Of a stretch of DNA of 64,000 bases, positions 36,383 to 46,221 are shown piece by piece (position 1 is the first letter of the stretch; each line of letters begins with the position of its first letter). The DNA comes from Mesorhizobium sp. (GTDB taxonomy: Bacteria > Pseudomonadota > Alphaproteobacteria > Rhizobiales > Rhizobiaceae), in contig SAJS01000019.1 in the NCBI GenBank assembly GCA_004017535.1, positions 1 to 64,000 of the forward strand. The letters run 5' to 3'. A program made the position numbers and the translations under genes. Below the pieces are notes generated by a model that searched no databases, had not been told where the DNA came from, and saw nothing but the letters and a program-made list of their open reading frames with translations.

Positions 36383-37126
36383 ATGACCTTTCGGCAAGAC
36401 ATTCATAGTTCCGGCATTCCTGTTCTTTGCTTCCCTTGCGAGGCACGGCGTCGCGGTGTCTGCGGTGCGCTCGATCCAGACAATTTGGTTGGGCTCGCCA
36501 AGACTTGCTCGCGTCGCCGGATCGAGTCAGGAATGGAGTTGACCGGCGAGGCACAGAACGTCGACAGCTACTCCAACGTGCTTTCAGGCGTTGTAAAGCT
36601 ATCAAAGAGCCTGTCGGATGGGCGCCAGCAGATCGTCGGTCTCCAGTTTGCACCGGATTTTCTGGGACGTCCTTTCAAGGTGGAAAGCTCGATCAATGCG
36701 GAAGCGGCAACAGCAGTCACGCTGTGTTCGTTTCCGCGAGCGGCCGTCGAACGGATGATGAAGGCGTCACGGGAATTCGAGCATCGCCTGCTCAAACAGA
36801 CGCTGAATGAACTCGATGAGGCGCGCGAGTGGATGGTGACGCTGGGGCGCAAGACAGCTCCGGAAAAGGTAGCGACTTTTCTCCTCATGATGGCCCGGAA
36901 TATCGATTCCAGTCTCGATGCGGCTTCCGGGTCGGCGTCCTTCGATCTGCCGCTGACGCGTGTCGAAATGTCTGATTTCCTTGGAATCACCAACGAGACC
37001 GTGAGCCGCCAACTGACGCGATTGCGGGCTGACGGGGTGATTCGGATTGAGAACGCACGCCATGTGACGGTGGACAGCATAAGCCGTCTGGAGAAGCGCT
37101 GTGGCGGCGGACGCGAGCGGCCCTAA
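36383..37126 (+). CDS. fnrN: FnrN/FixK-class oxygen-responsive transcription regulator
   Basis: A 247-residue Crp/Fnr protein. N-terminal cysteines Cys16, Cys19 and Cys27 (C-x2-C-x7-C) plus Cys115 (TLCSFPR) match the iron-sulfur ligands of FnrN, so it should sense oxygen itself, unlike FixK proteins lacking these cysteines. The cyclic-nucleotide-like barrel covers about 40-130, the dimer helix 120-150, and the winged helix 185-240 with recognition sequence ITNETVSRQLTRL. It probably activates hemN and fixNOQP at the boxes seen here, and perhaps itself. The gene diverges from hemN. Confidence 0.9.
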   Translation: MTFRQDIHSSGIPVLCFPCEARRRGVCGALDPDNLVGLAKTCSRRRIESGMELTGEAQNVDSYSNVLSGVVKLSKSLSDGRQQIVGLQFAPDFLGRPFKVESSINAEAATAVTLCSFPRAAVERMMKASREFEHRLLKQTLNELDEAREWMVTLGRKTAPEKVATFLLMMARNIDSSLDAASGSASFDLPLTRVEMSDFLGITNETVSRQLTRLRADGVIRIENARHVTVDSISRLEKRCGGGRERP

Positions 37127-37534
37127 GCGGCGAGGCCATGTCGCATGACTCCGGGGCGGGCCGTGTTTGCCTTTTAATGCGATGTTGCCGCGCCTTCGAC
37201 GAAGCGGCGTCACGGTCGAGACAAACAGCTTTCGGGCTTTGATAGGAACGTGACCAATCGCCAGGTGTGTTTCGGCACATACCGGCGAAGCATGGTCCTT
37301 AATCTGCCACGGCTCGGCGGAACGATCGCGTTCGTTTCCAATGGGATCCGAACAACGTTTGGCAGGGCATCGGCAATAGCATCCAACGCGCGCAGGGCCT
37401 CAGCTTTCGCCTCAGCGATCGCGTCTGCGCCCGCCCAACCCAGGGAACGCCTTCCATGAGGGGGGTGAGCCCGCGCTGCGTTCCTCGTTCATTCGCCACC
37501 TGCTGATTGCGCCGCCGACACAAAATCTTGCGGC
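37127..37534. other. Gap between fnrN and the fixN anaerobox
   Basis: About 400 bases. Frames of 70-80 codons are open on both strands but give no recognisable protein. I see no other regulatory motif besides the anaerobox at its right edge. Confidence 0.5.
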
Positions 37535-37548
37535 CTGACATAGATCAG
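37535..37548 (+). promoter_or_regulatory. Anaerobox upstream of fixN
   Basis: CTGACATAGATCAG fits the FixK/FnrN palindrome and lies 75 bases upstream of the fixN ATG (centre 37541.5). Transcription would start near 37583, leaving a 40-base leader. Microaerobic activation of fixNOQP is the expected result. Confidence 0.8.
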
Positions 37549-37622
37549 GGCGAGGGGGCGGCGGCTGCGCGATTAGTGCGCTGCGGATTTGGCATCCACC
37601 AGATTCGAGATCGGGATCTGCA

Positions 37623-39242
37623 ATGAAATTCGGCACAGAGATCGTCCTTCTAAGCGTGTTCGCTTTTGCGGCCCTGGTGGCCGCCGGCTTCGGCGTGGAT
37701 GAACCTTTCCGCCGACACATGTGGGTGTTGTTCTTCGCAGTGGCTGGTTTCACTGCGATCCTGTTGCGCAACACGGAGTTCAAGCCAGCAGCTCCGATTG
37801 ACCCATCCGCTTACATGGATGGTCCGATCCGCTACGGCGCGATCGCCACCGTGTTCTGGGGTGTCGTCGGCATGCTGGTCGGCGTGGTGATCGCGCTGCA
37901 GCTCGCCTACCCCGATCTCAACATCCAGCCCTGGTTCAATTTCGGTCGTTTGCGGCCGTTGCACACATCCGGTGTCGTCTTCGCCTTCGGCGGCAACGCG
38001 CTGCTTTGCACGTCTCTGTATGTCGTGCAGCGCACCTGCCGCGCCCGCCTCTTCGGCCGTGATCTGGCCTGGTTCGTCTTCTGGGGCTACCAGCTGTTCA
38101 TCGTCATGGCCGCGACCGGCTACCTGCTCGGCATCACCGAGGGCCGCGAGTACGCCGAACCCGAATGGTATGTGGATGTCTGGCTGACCATCGTCTGGGT
38201 CGCCTACCTCATTCTGTTCCTTGGCACGATCCTGAAGCGCAAGGAACCGCATATCTACGTGGCCAACTGGTTCTACCTGTCGTTCATCGTCACCATCGCG
38301 ATGCTGCATGTGGTCAACAACCTGTCCATACCAGTCTCGTTCCTGGGCTCCAAGAGCTACTCCGCCTTTTCAGGGGTCCAGGACGCCTTGACGCAATGGT
38401 GGTACGGCCACAACGCGGTCGGCTTCTTTCTCACCGCCGGCTTCCTCGGCATGATGTATTATTTCGTGCCCAAGCAGGCGAACCGGCCAGTCTATTCGTA
38501 CCGGCTGTCGATCGTCCATTTCTGGGCGATCATCTTTCTCTACATCTGGGCCGGGCCGCATCACCTGCACTACACCGCCTTGCCCGATTGGGCGCAGACG
38601 CTCGGCATGGTGTTCTCGATCATGCTGTGGATGCCGTCCTGGGGCGGCATGATCAACGGCCTGATGACGCTGTCCGGCGCCTGGGACAAGCTGCGCACCG
38701 ATCCGATCATACGCATGATGGTGATGGCCGTCGCCTTCTATGGCATGTCGACCTTCGAAGGCCCCATCATGGCGATCCGGGCGGTCAATTCGCTGTCGCA
38801 TTATACCGACTGGACGATCGGCCACGTCCATTCGGGCGCGCTCGGCTGGGTTGGCATGATCTCGTTCGGCGCAATCTACTACATGGTGCCGAAGCTCTGG
38901 AACCGGCAACGGCTCTACTCGTTGCGGCTGGTCACCTGGCATTTCTGGCTGGCGACACTTGGTATCGTTGTCTACGCCGCGGTGATGTGGGTATCCGGCG
39001 TCATGCAGGGCCTGATGTGGCGCGAATACGACGAGCAGGGCTTCCTGGTCTACTCCTTCGCCGAGACCGTCGCCGCCATGCACCCCTACTATGTCATGCG
39101 CGCCATCGGTGGGGCCATGTACCTCTCCGGCGCGCTGATCATGGCCTGGAACATCACCAGGACCATCCTCGGCCACCAGCGCGAGGAGGAGCCGATGCCG
39201 AGCCCCGTCGCCATCCGACCTGCGCGATCAGGAGCCAGGTAA
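37623..39242 (+). CDS. fixN: cbb3-type cytochrome c oxidase subunit I
   Basis: A 539-residue catalytic subunit with 12 or more membrane helices. It carries the low- and high-spin haems and CuB and reduces oxygen at the nanomolar levels inside nodules. Haem and copper His ligands lie in [52 protein letters not shown] and [15 protein letters not shown]. Length and motifs are normal. The stop overlaps the fixO start by one base. Confidence 0.98.
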   Translation: MKFGTEIVLLSVFAFAALVAAGFGVDEPFRRHMWVLFFAVAGFTAILLRNTEFKPAAPIDPSAYMDGPIRYGAIATVFWGVVGMLVGVVIALQLAYPDLNIQPWFNFGRLRPLHTSGVVFAFGGNALLCTSLYVVQRTCRARLFGRDLAWFVFWGYQLFIVMAATGYLLGITEGREYAEPEWYVDVWLTIVWVAYLILFLGTILKRKEPHIYVANWFYLSFIVTIAMLHVVNNLSIPVSFLGSKSYSAFSGVQDALTQWWYGHNAVGFFLTAGFLGMMYYFVPKQANRPVYSYRLSIVHFWAIIFLYIWAGPHHLHYTALPDWAQTLGMVFSIMLWMPSWGGMINGLMTLSGAWDKLRTDPIIRMMVMAVAFYGMSTFEGPIMAIRAVNSLSHYTDWTIGHVHSGALGWVGMISFGAIYYMVPKLWNRQRLYSLRLVTWHFWLATLGIVVYAAVMWVSGVMQGLMWREYDEQGFLVYSFAETVAAMHPYYVMRAIGGAMYLSGALIMAWNITRTILGHQREEEPMPSPVAIRPARSGAR

Positions 39243-39973
39243 TGGGCTTGATGGACAAACACGCAATCATCGAGAAGAACGCCACGCTTCTTCTCGTTGG
39301 CTCGCTGCTCGTGGTGACGGTCGGCGGCATCGTCGAGATCGCGCCTCTCTTCTATCTCGACAATACGATCGAGAAGGTGGAAGGCATGCGCCCCTATTCG
39401 CCGCTCGAACTTGTCGGGCGCAACATCTATATGCGCGAGGGCTGCTACCTCTGTCATAGCCAGATGATCAGGCCGTTCCGCGACGAAGTTGAGCGCTATG
39501 GCCACTACAGCCTAGCTGCCGAGTCCATGTACGATCACCCCTTCCAGTGGGGATCGAAGCGCACCGGGCCGGATCTCGCCAGAGTTGGCGACCGCTACTC
39601 GAATGCATGGCATGTCGCGCATCTTACCGACCCGCGCTCGGTGGTGCCGGAATCGATCATGCCGAGCTATGGGTTCCTGAAAGACACGCCGATCGACGTG
39701 AAGGATTTCTCAACGCATCTGGTCGCCAACAGGCTTGTAGCCGTCCCTTACACCGATGACATGATCGTCCACGCCAATGCGGATCTGGCGGCGCAGGCCG
39801 ATCCCAATGCCGACACATCAGGCCTTGAGGCGCGTTACCCAAAAGCCAAGATCGGCGACTTCGACGGCAACCCGCAACAGGTCACCGAAATGGATGCCCT
39901 GCTCGCCTACCTGCAGATGCTTGGCACACTGGTCGACTTCAAAAATTACGACGAAGCCGCCGGCTACCGCTGA
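39242..39973 (+). CDS. fixO: cbb3 oxidase subunit II, mono-haem cytochrome c
   Basis: A 243-residue membrane-anchored cytochrome. The anchor helix is at about 17-38 ([20 protein letters not shown]). The haem-binding CYLCH lies at about 69-73 and the Met ligand is likely in SIMPSY. It passes electrons from FixP to FixN. ATG 39242 overlaps the fixN stop; the frame is open far upstream but only as a shadow of fixN. Confidence 0.97.
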   Translation: MGLMDKHAIIEKNATLLLVGSLLVVTVGGIVEIAPLFYLDNTIEKVEGMRPYSPLELVGRNIYMREGCYLCHSQMIRPFRDEVERYGHYSLAAESMYDHPFQWGSKRTGPDLARVGDRYSNAWHVAHLTDPRSVVPESIMPSYGFLKDTPIDVKDFSTHLVANRLVAVPYTDDMIVHANADLAAQADPNADTSGLEARYPKAKIGDFDGNPQQVTEMDALLAYLQMLGTLVDFKNYDEAAGYR

Positions 39974-39984
39974 GGAGAACGCTG

Positions 39985-40134
39985 ATGACCTACAATTTGA
40001 TGCGGGCGTTTGCCGACAGCTGGGGCCTGGTTGCGATGGCGCTGTTCTTCGTGGGGTGCATCGCCTTTGCCCTACGCCCCGGCAGCCGAAGGCTGGCCGA
40101 CGAAGCGGCCCGCATTCCGCTCGAGGACGAGTGA
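39985..40134 (+). CDS. fixQ: cbb3 oxidase small subunit FixQ
   Basis: A 49-residue single-helix protein, MTYNLMRAFADSWGLVAMAL and so on, ending in the acidic ARIPLEDE. Ribosome site GAGGAG lies before ATG 39985. It stabilises the interaction of FixP with the oxidase core. It has the normal length and place, between fixO and fixP, two bases before fixP. Confidence 0.95.
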   Translation: MTYNLMRAFADSWGLVAMALFFVGCIAFALRPGSRRLADEAARIPLEDE

Positions 40135-40136
40135 TC

Positions 40137-41000
40137 ATGAGCGACGAGCATATCGATGAAATCTCTGGCGTCTCGACCACCGGCCACGAATGGGATGGCA
40201 TCCGGGAGCTGAACAACCCGCTTCCCAGATGGTGGGTTATCACCTTTTACGTCACCATTGTCTGGGCGATAGGCTACACCATCGCCTATCCAGCATGGCC
40301 TCTGTTGCACTCGGCGACGAAGGGTGTGCTCGGCTATTCCAGCCGCAACGAGGTCAGGAACGAGCTGACTGCGGCTGAGGCCGCCAAGGGCAAATATATC
40401 TCGGCGGTGGAGTCCAAGAGCGTCTCGGAGATCTCCGCGGACGACGGCCTGCGCGAATTCGCAATCGCCGCCGGTGGCGCCGCTTTCAAGGTCAATTGCG
40501 TACAATGTCACGGCTCCGGCGCCCAAGGTTCCAAGGGCTTTCCCAATCTCAACGACGACGACTGGCTATGGGGCGGCAAGGCCGAGCAGATCCAGCAGAC
40601 GATTACGCACGGCATCCGCTTCGCATCCGATCCGGACACGCGCCTGTCGGAAATGCCGGCCTTCGGCGACATCATTACCGCCGACCAGATCGCACAAGTC
40701 AGCGCCTACGTGGCCAGCCTTTCCGGCAAGGTCCGCGATGCAAGTCTGATCCAACCCGGCGCCAAGGTCTTTGCCGAGAACTGCGTCGCCTGTCACGGCG
40801 ACAATGCAAAAGGCAACAGGGAATTCGGCGCCCCCGACCTGACCGATGCGATCTGGCTCTATGGATCCGGTGAGACAGCCATCGCCGCACAGGTCCGTGC
40901 GCCAAAACAGGGCGTCATGCCGGCCTGGGTTGGCCGTCTCGGCGAGATCAAGGTCAAGGAACTTGCAGTTTATGTCCATTCGCTTGGCGGCGGAGAATAG
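40137..41000 (+). CDS. fixP: cbb3 oxidase subunit III, di-haem cytochrome c
   Basis: A 287-residue cytochrome. A cytoplasmic lead (GHEWDGIRELNNPLPRWW) precedes one membrane helix at about 33-52. Two haem sites follow: CVQCH near residue 121 and CVACH near 218, each with a following Met-containing loop (LSEMPAFGD; GVMPAWVG). It receives electrons from the cytochrome bc1 complex. It is the last gene of fixNOQP. Confidence 0.97.
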   Translation: MSDEHIDEISGVSTTGHEWDGIRELNNPLPRWWVITFYVTIVWAIGYTIAYPAWPLLHSATKGVLGYSSRNEVRNELTAAEAAKGKYISAVESKSVSEISADDGLREFAIAAGGAAFKVNCVQCHGSGAQGSKGFPNLNDDDWLWGGKAEQIQQTITHGIRFASDPDTRLSEMPAFGDIITADQIAQVSAYVASLSGKVRDASLIQPGAKVFAENCVACHGDNAKGNREFGAPDLTDAIWLYGSGETAIAAQVRAPKQGVMPAWVGRLGEIKVKELAVYVHSLGGGE

Positions 41001-41040
41001 GAATGGAAGTCCTATTCTTCGGTCCCCCCTGCCAAGCGGA

Positions 41041-41066
41041 CGAGGCCCGGCGTGAGCCGGGCCTCG
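41041..41066 (+). terminator. Strong hairpin after fixP
   Basis: CGAGGCCCGGC-GTGA-GCCGGGCCTCG is an 11-bp perfect stem with a GNRA-like tetraloop, 40 bases after the fixP stop. No run of T follows, so it may terminate weakly or protect the 3' end of the fixNOQP message. Confidence 0.65.
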
Positions 41067-41166
41067 ACACCATCCCTAATGCGATCTGCACAACCCGGCA
41101 AGGCTATCCTACCGCGAGGCTTTACGACAGGTGCCCCTGACATTGGCTGGGAAAGTGGAGTTGCAC

Positions 41167-42726
41167 ATGCGTGATAAGACGCAGTTGACACGGCTCGAAA
41201 CAGAAACTGTCAATTCCGCCAAAACCCGCAAGCCGCTTTATGCCGCGCGTCAAAAGATCTTTCCGAAGCGCGCCTCGGGCAACTTTCGTCGCTTCAAATG
41301 GCTGGTGATGACGATCACACTTGGCATCTACTACCTGGCTGCGTGGCTGCCTTGGGCTCGCGGTCCATTTGCCCCGGACCAGGCAGTCCTGCTCGATCTC
41401 GCGAACCGGCGCTTCTACTTCTTCTTCATCGAGATATGGCCCCAGGAATTCTTCTATGTGGCCGGCCTCCTGGTCATGGCGGGCGTCGGTCTTTTCCTGA
41501 TCACCTCGACTGTCGGCCGTGCCTGGTGCGGCTATGCATGCCCTCAGACGGTGTGGGTCGATCTGTTCCTCGTCGTCGAACGTGCGATCGAGGGGGACCG
41601 CAACGCCCGCATGAAACTTGACGCAGGTCCCTGGACCGCGCGCAAGCTCATGCTGCGTGTGTCCAAGCACACCATCTGGCTGGTCATAGGGGCGGCGACT
41701 GGCGGCGCCTGGATCTTCTACTTTGCCGATGCACCGACGCTGCTCGGCGAGCTCTTCACCGGCACTGCGGCGCCCGTCGCCTACATCACTGTCGCCGTCC
41801 TGACGGCTACCACCTACACGTTCGGCGGTCTGATGCGCGAACAGGTCTGCACCTATATGTGCCCGTGGCCCCGCATCCAGGCGGCCATGCTCGATGAAAA
41901 TTCCCTCACTGTCACCTACAATGACTGGCGCGGCGAACCGCGTTCGCGCCACGCCAAGAAGGTGCTGGCCGCAGGCCAGCCCGTGGGCGACTGCGTCGAC
42001 TGCAATGCCTGTGTCGCGGTCTGCCCGATGGGGATAGACATTCGCGACGGCCAGCAGCTCGAATGCATCACTTGCGCGCTCTGCATCGACGCCTGTGACG
42101 GCGTCATGGACAAGCTCGGCAAGGAGCGTGGGCTGATCGCCTATGCGACGCTCTCCGACTACAACGCCAACATGATGCTGGCGACTGCAGGCGGGTCCAG
42201 CTCAGTCAATCCATCGCTGATCAGGACCGCTGATGGCCTGTTCTCCGACAAGGTGGCGCATTTTCACATCCGCAAGATCTTTCGGCCGCGCACCTACGTC
42301 TACATGGGCTTGTGGTCGCTGATCGGCCTCGGCCTGCTCTATTCGCTGCTGACGCGCGATCGGCTCGAACTGAACGTATTGCATGATCGCAATCCCCAGT
42401 TCGTCACGCTGACCGACGGATCCATCCGCAATGGCTATACCGTCAAGCTGCTCAACATGATCCCCGAGCCGAGGACGATAGTCGTAACCATGCAGGGCCT
42501 TGAAGGCGCTGACATGGTCGTCGTCGGCGACGACATCCCCGCAGGCCGTTCCTTCGCCATTCCGGTCGAACCCGACCGCCTGAAAATGCTGAGGGTCTTC
42601 GTTCGCCAGCCGGCGGACCAGATCCGCGCTCCGGCACAGACCTTCAAGTTCCGCGTCGAGGACAGAGCCAGCTTTGAGTCGAACGAGTACACCGCCACCT
42701 TCAACGCGCCGGAGCCCCTCAGATGA
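41167..42726 (+). CDS. fixG: FixG, cbb3 oxidase accessory ferredoxin-like protein
   Basis: A 519-residue membrane protein (CcoG family) with five membrane segments (about 45-190 and 380-400). Its 2x[4Fe-4S] region is CVDCNACVAVCP and CITCALCIDACD at about 277-320, with FixG-type C-terminal Ig-like domain after 400. It is implicated in copper reduction for oxidase assembly. I chose ATG 41167 with ribosome site GTGGAG; an earlier in-frame start at 41131 lacks one. It begins fixGHIS. Confidence 0.95.
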   Translation: MRDKTQLTRLETETVNSAKTRKPLYAARQKIFPKRASGNFRRFKWLVMTITLGIYYLAAWLPWARGPFAPDQAVLLDLANRRFYFFFIEIWPQEFFYVAGLLVMAGVGLFLITSTVGRAWCGYACPQTVWVDLFLVVERAIEGDRNARMKLDAGPWTARKLMLRVSKHTIWLVIGAATGGAWIFYFADAPTLLGELFTGTAAPVAYITVAVLTATTYTFGGLMREQVCTYMCPWPRIQAAMLDENSLTVTYNDWRGEPRSRHAKKVLAAGQPVGDCVDCNACVAVCPMGIDIRDGQQLECITCALCIDACDGVMDKLGKERGLIAYATLSDYNANMMLATAGGSSSVNPSLIRTADGLFSDKVAHFHIRKIFRPRTYVYMGLWSLIGLGLLYSLLTRDRLELNVLHDRNPQFVTLTDGSIRNGYTVKLLNMIPEPRTIVVTMQGLEGADMVVVGDDIPAGRSFAIPVEPDRLKMLRVFVRQPADQIRAPAQTFKFRVEDRASFESNEYTATFNAPEPLR

Positions 42727-43220
42727 CTGCCAATGTACAAAAGCCTCGTGAATTCACCGGCAGGCACATGCTGGTCATCATCCTGGCCTTTTTCGGCGTG
42801 GTCATCGCAGTCAATCTGACCATGGCAACGCTCGCCAGCACAAGCTGGACTGGCCTCGTCGTCGAAAACACCTATGTGGCGAGCCAGCAATTCAACAAGA
42901 AGGCCGAGGAAGGACGGGCGCAGGCAGCACTTGGCTGGACCGGCAAGCTGACCATCGCATGGGGCGAAGTTCGCTATGGCCTCGCCGACGTCGCCGGCAA
43001 GCCGGTTCCCTTGCACGGCGTCAAGGTGCTGTTTCGCCATCCCGCGTACGAGAAGGAGGACAAGTCGGTCACCCTCGCACCCGCCTCGGGCCAGGAATTC
43101 GCAGCCCAGCACATGCCGAAGGACGGCGTCTGGATTGTCGAAGTCGACGCCGACGCCGGTCTGGACAAACCGTATCGCGACGTCCGCCGGATCATGATTT
43201 CCAATGGAGCGCTGCAATGA
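42723..43220 (+). CDS. fixH: FixH, cbb3 oxidase accessory protein
   Basis: A 165-residue protein with one N-terminal helix (HMLVIILAFFGVVIAVNLTM) and a periplasmic beta domain (WTGLVVENTYVASQQFNKKA). It overlaps fixG and fixI by 4 bases each (ATGA). It binds the FixI copper pump and is needed to mature FixN. Confidence 0.95.
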   Translation: MTANVQKPREFTGRHMLVIILAFFGVVIAVNLTMATLASTSWTGLVVENTYVASQQFNKKAEEGRAQAALGWTGKLTIAWGEVRYGLADVAGKPVPLHGVKVLFRHPAYEKEDKSVTLAPASGQEFAAQHMPKDGVWIVEVDADAGLDKPYRDVRRIMISNGALQ

Positions 43221-45490
43221 GTTGTTGTGCACCGGGCGCCGAAATGGCGCTTGATCTGGTCAACACCGGATCGGTCCTGCCGTCCAGCCAGGAGATCAGG
43301 CTGGCGAGCCGATCGCTTGGCGATGATCTTCACCAGACCGATCTTTCAGTACCGACGGTTCATTGCGCAGGCTGCATCCAGACGATCGAGACGGCGCTGG
43401 GAAAGCTCGATCGCGTCGAGAGCGCCCGCGTCAACCTGTCGACGAAACGGGTCTCTGTCCGGTGGCGTGGTGACGAGGTCCCACCGTTCGTCGTCGCGCT
43501 TGGGCGGCTAGGCTACCAGGCGCATCTCTTCCCTTCCGAGGTCGGCGACAAGGACAGGACGTTATCGGATTTGATCCGCGCGGTCGCGGTTGCCGGCTTT
43601 GCGGCGGGCAACATCATGCTGCTTTCGGTCTCGGTCTGGTCCGGCGCCGAAGGTGCTACCCGCGACCTGTTTCACTGGGTCTCGGCGCTGATCGCCATTC
43701 CTGCCCTCGCCTTCGCCGGCGGCATCTTCTTCCGTTCGGCCTGGAATGCTTTGCGCCATGGCCGCATGAATATGGACGTGCCGATCGCGGTCGGTGTTTC
43801 GCTCGCCTACGCCATGAGCCTCTACGAGACGATCAACCATGGCGATCACGCCTATTTTGACGCGTCGGTATCGCTGCTGTTCTTCCTGTTGATCGGCCGC
43901 ACGTTGGATCACGTGATGCGCGAACGTGCCCGGACCGCTGTGAAAGGCCTGTCCCAGTTGGCCGCACATGGCGCCATGGTGCTGCGCAGCGACGGCGCGC
44001 GCGACTATTTGCCGGTCGGCGAGATCGAACCAGGCATGCGGTTGTTGATCGCAGCCGGTGAGAGGATCCCCGTCGACGGCAAGATCATCCAGGGAACGTC
44101 GGATCTCGACTGCTCGCTGGCCTCAGGCGAAAGCACGCCGAAAAACGTGGCGCCGGGCGAAGCAGTTCAGGCCGGCGTGCTCAATCTTACCGGCCCGCTG
44201 ACGATTGAGGCGACAGCCGCCGCGAAGGATTCGTTTCTGGCGGAAATGGTTCGTCTTATGGAAGCCGCAGAGGGCGGCCGCGCGCATTATCGCCGGATCG
44301 CCGATCGCGTTTCAGCGCTCTATGCCCCGGTGGTTCATCTCACAGCCTTCGCGACGTTCCTTGGCTGGATGGCGGTGACCGGCGACTGGCACCGGGCGAT
44401 AACCATCGCCATTGCCGTTCTGATCATCACCTGCCCGTGCGCGCTCGGCCTCGCCGTACCGATCGTTCAGGTGGTCGCCGCGCGGCGCCTGTTTGAGAAC
44501 GGCATCATGGTAAAGGACGGTTCTGCCATGGAGCGCCTGGCGACGATTGATACAGCGGTGTTCGACAAGACCGGAACGCTCACGCTCGGCCAGCCCCGGC
44601 TGGTCAATGCATCGTCGATCGATCCGGCCATGCTGGCAGTCGCGGGAGACATGGCTACGCATTCCCGCCATCCTTTTTCAAAGGCCATAGCCGGTTTTGC
44701 CCATCCCGGCGGGCAGTACAAATTTGATGCCGTCACCGAGCATCCAGGGTTTGGAATCGAAGCCACTGGAGCCGGAAGCACCTGGCGGCTAGGCCGACGC
44801 GGATGGGCTGGATGGAGAGCCCGGACCGGTGGTGAAGGCAAACATGGCGGAACCGTGCTGACAAAAGACGGGTTCATTGTCGCGACCTTCGATTTTGAGG
44901 ACGCGCTGCGCGCAGACGCCAAGGCGGCGATCGGGCAATTGAGCCATGCCGGGGTGTCAGTGGAAATGCTGTCGGGCGATACTGCGGGTGCCTGCGGTGA
45001 AGTCGCAGAAATGCTGGGTGTCAAGGACTTCGTTCCGTGCCTGCTGCCATCCGGCAAGGTCGAGCGCATCGAGACCCTGGCGAAAGACGGACACAAGGTT
45101 CTGATGGTTGGCGACGGCCTCAACGACACGCCGGCGCTCAGCGCGGCGCATGTCTCGATCGCTCCAGCTACCGCCGCCGACATTGGCCGCAATGCCGCCG
45201 ACTTCGTATTCCTGCGCGAAAGCCTTCTGGCAGTGCCTCTCGCGCTGGACGTCTCGCGCAAGGCGGGACACCTGATCCGCCAGAACATCGCGATTGCGAT
45301 CGTCTACAATGCGGTGGCAGTACCAATCGCCATCCTCGGGCACGCCACGCCTTTGTTAGCGGCGATTGCCATGTCTGCCTCATCGGTGCTTGTTATTGGA
45401 AACGCATTGCGCTTGCACGGCTTCGGGGCGAATGCGACGCTGCAAGTTATTCAAAAAGTCGGACGCTCCGCAGTCAGCTATTCGGCATAA
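43217..45490 (+). CDS. fixI: FixI, copper-exporting P1B-type ATPase for cbb3 assembly
   Basis: A 757-residue pump delivering copper to the CuB site. The N-terminal metal-binding domain has HCAGC near residues 51-55. Eight membrane segments and the CPC metal site (ITCPCALGLAVP) precede the phosphorylation motif DKTGTLTLGQ, and the hinge is MVGDGLNDTPAL. All motifs are intact. ATG 43217 overlaps the fixH stop. Confidence 0.97.
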   Translation: MSCCAPGAEMALDLVNTGSVLPSSQEIRLASRSLGDDLHQTDLSVPTVHCAGCIQTIETALGKLDRVESARVNLSTKRVSVRWRGDEVPPFVVALGRLGYQAHLFPSEVGDKDRTLSDLIRAVAVAGFAAGNIMLLSVSVWSGAEGATRDLFHWVSALIAIPALAFAGGIFFRSAWNALRHGRMNMDVPIAVGVSLAYAMSLYETINHGDHAYFDASVSLLFFLLIGRTLDHVMRERARTAVKGLSQLAAHGAMVLRSDGARDYLPVGEIEPGMRLLIAAGERIPVDGKIIQGTSDLDCSLASGESTPKNVAPGEAVQAGVLNLTGPLTIEATAAAKDSFLAEMVRLMEAAEGGRAHYRRIADRVSALYAPVVHLTAFATFLGWMAVTGDWHRAITIAIAVLIITCPCALGLAVPIVQVVAARRLFENGIMVKDGSAMERLATIDTAVFDKTGTLTLGQPRLVNASSIDPAMLAVAGDMATHSRHPFSKAIAGFAHPGGQYKFDAVTEHPGFGIEATGAGSTWRLGRRGWAGWRARTGGEGKHGGTVLTKDGFIVATFDFEDALRADAKAAIGQLSHAGVSVEMLSGDTAGACGEVAEMLGVKDFVPCLLPSGKVERIETLAKDGHKVLMVGDGLNDTPALSAAHVSIAPATAADIGRNAADFVFLRESLLAVPLALDVSRKAGHLIRQNIAIAIVYNAVAVPIAILGHATPLLAAIAMSASSVLVIGNALRLHGFGANATLQVIQKVGRSAVSYSA

Positions 45491-45495
45491 TCCTC

Positions 45496-45651
45496 GTGAC
45501 GACGTTGCTCTATCTCATACCAGTGGCCCTTTTTCTGGGTGCACTGGGTGTGTCCGGCTTCGTCTGGGCATTGCGAAGCGGTCAATACGAAGATCTCGAC
45601 GGAGCCGCCGAGCGGATACTAATTGATCGGGACGACAAACCGGAACGCTGA
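45496..45651 (+). CDS. fixS: FixS, cbb3 oxidase maturation protein
   Basis: A 51-residue single-helix protein: hydrophobic stretch LLYLIPVALFLGALGVSGF, then the family signature WALRSGQYEDLDGAAERIL. The only suitable start is GTG at 45496, five bases after the fixI stop; ribosome binding is weak (TCCTC). It is the last gene of fixGHIS. Confidence 0.93.
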   Translation: MTTLLYLIPVALFLGALGVSGFVWALRSGQYEDLDGAAERILIDRDDKPER

Positions 45652-46025
45652 TTTCAATCCGCTGTGCATAAGATGCGCGGATCGCGCTCGTCAGTCGAGC
45701 CGGCTCGGTCGGGAACAAGCTGTCCATGCTCCATGCTCCATGCTCCATGACCATCTTGACCTAAGCTGCACACTACATTTGTGAAAAGCCTCTGTCGTGC
45801 GAAGGACTGCCTCCCATTGCACCCAGTATGAGGCGGCTGATGCCACGAGAGTACCTCGCGTGGCCGGACGAGAGCTTGGCCATGTGCGCACGGGTTCCAA
45901 AGTGGAACGTCACGGTCGATCACCTGACCGTGAACCGCCAGTGCCGATTGGTCATGTCTGGCTGATCCAGATCAGGGTCATACTCATCGGTGTGTTCTAT
46001 TGACCAGTCTTCGACGGAGAAATGC
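45652..46025. other. Gap after fixS with short direct repeats and an anaerobox
   Basis: About 370 bases. A seven-base unit CATGCTC is repeated about three times at 45727-45747. The stretch 45893-45923 (GGTTCCAAAGTGGAACGTCACGGTCGAT) resembles 46619-46645, suggesting a decayed copy of the sequence before ubiM. An anaerobox lies at 45962. No protein is recognised. Confidence 0.45.
45962..45975 (+). promoter_or_regulatory. Anaerobox upstream of a 34-codon ORF
   Basis: CTGATCCAGATCAG has the same form as the boxes before hemN and fixN. Predicted start of transcription is about 46010, 16 bases before an ATG with a ribosome site. The spacing fits a class II FNR/FixK promoter. Confidence 0.65.
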
Positions 46026-46130
46026 ATGACTTACGGAAAGATTGGTCGTCATTATCAGCACCTTCACGGTTCTGGGTTTTCTGTCGTGTGGTCGGCCATG
46101 CCTTGTGCTTACGGCGCAGCCATTAGCTGA
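46026..46130 (+). CDS. 34-residue small protein downstream of an anaerobox
   Basis: The frame starts MTYGKIGRHYQHLHGSGFSV and is rich in His, Gly and aromatic residues, ending CAYGAAIS. The ribosome site GGAGA is 7 bases before ATG 46026. I recognise no family. It is listed because the anaerobox at 45962, the ribosome site and the short frame line up as a promoter-gene unit. An alternative ATG at 46022 opens a different 34-codon frame, so coding is uncertain. Confidence 0.35.
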   Translation: MTYGKIGRHYQHLHGSGFSVVWSAMPCAYGAAIS

Positions 46131-46221
46131 CCGGCGTCGTGTGTATCTCGCTTGCTGGCTGACCATCCGCGTGGCTGCGCGGACACGGGGGCCGATCAAC
46201 AGCTTTCGCCTTTGATGGGTT

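Noticed and set aside
34815-36386. Plus-strand frame of 523 codons
   Set aside because: Antisense to hemN, which has intact radical-SAM motifs and a family-typical length.
37250-37541. Small genes in the fnrN-fixN gap
   Set aside because: No family, no ribosome site, and one start lies inside the anaerobox.
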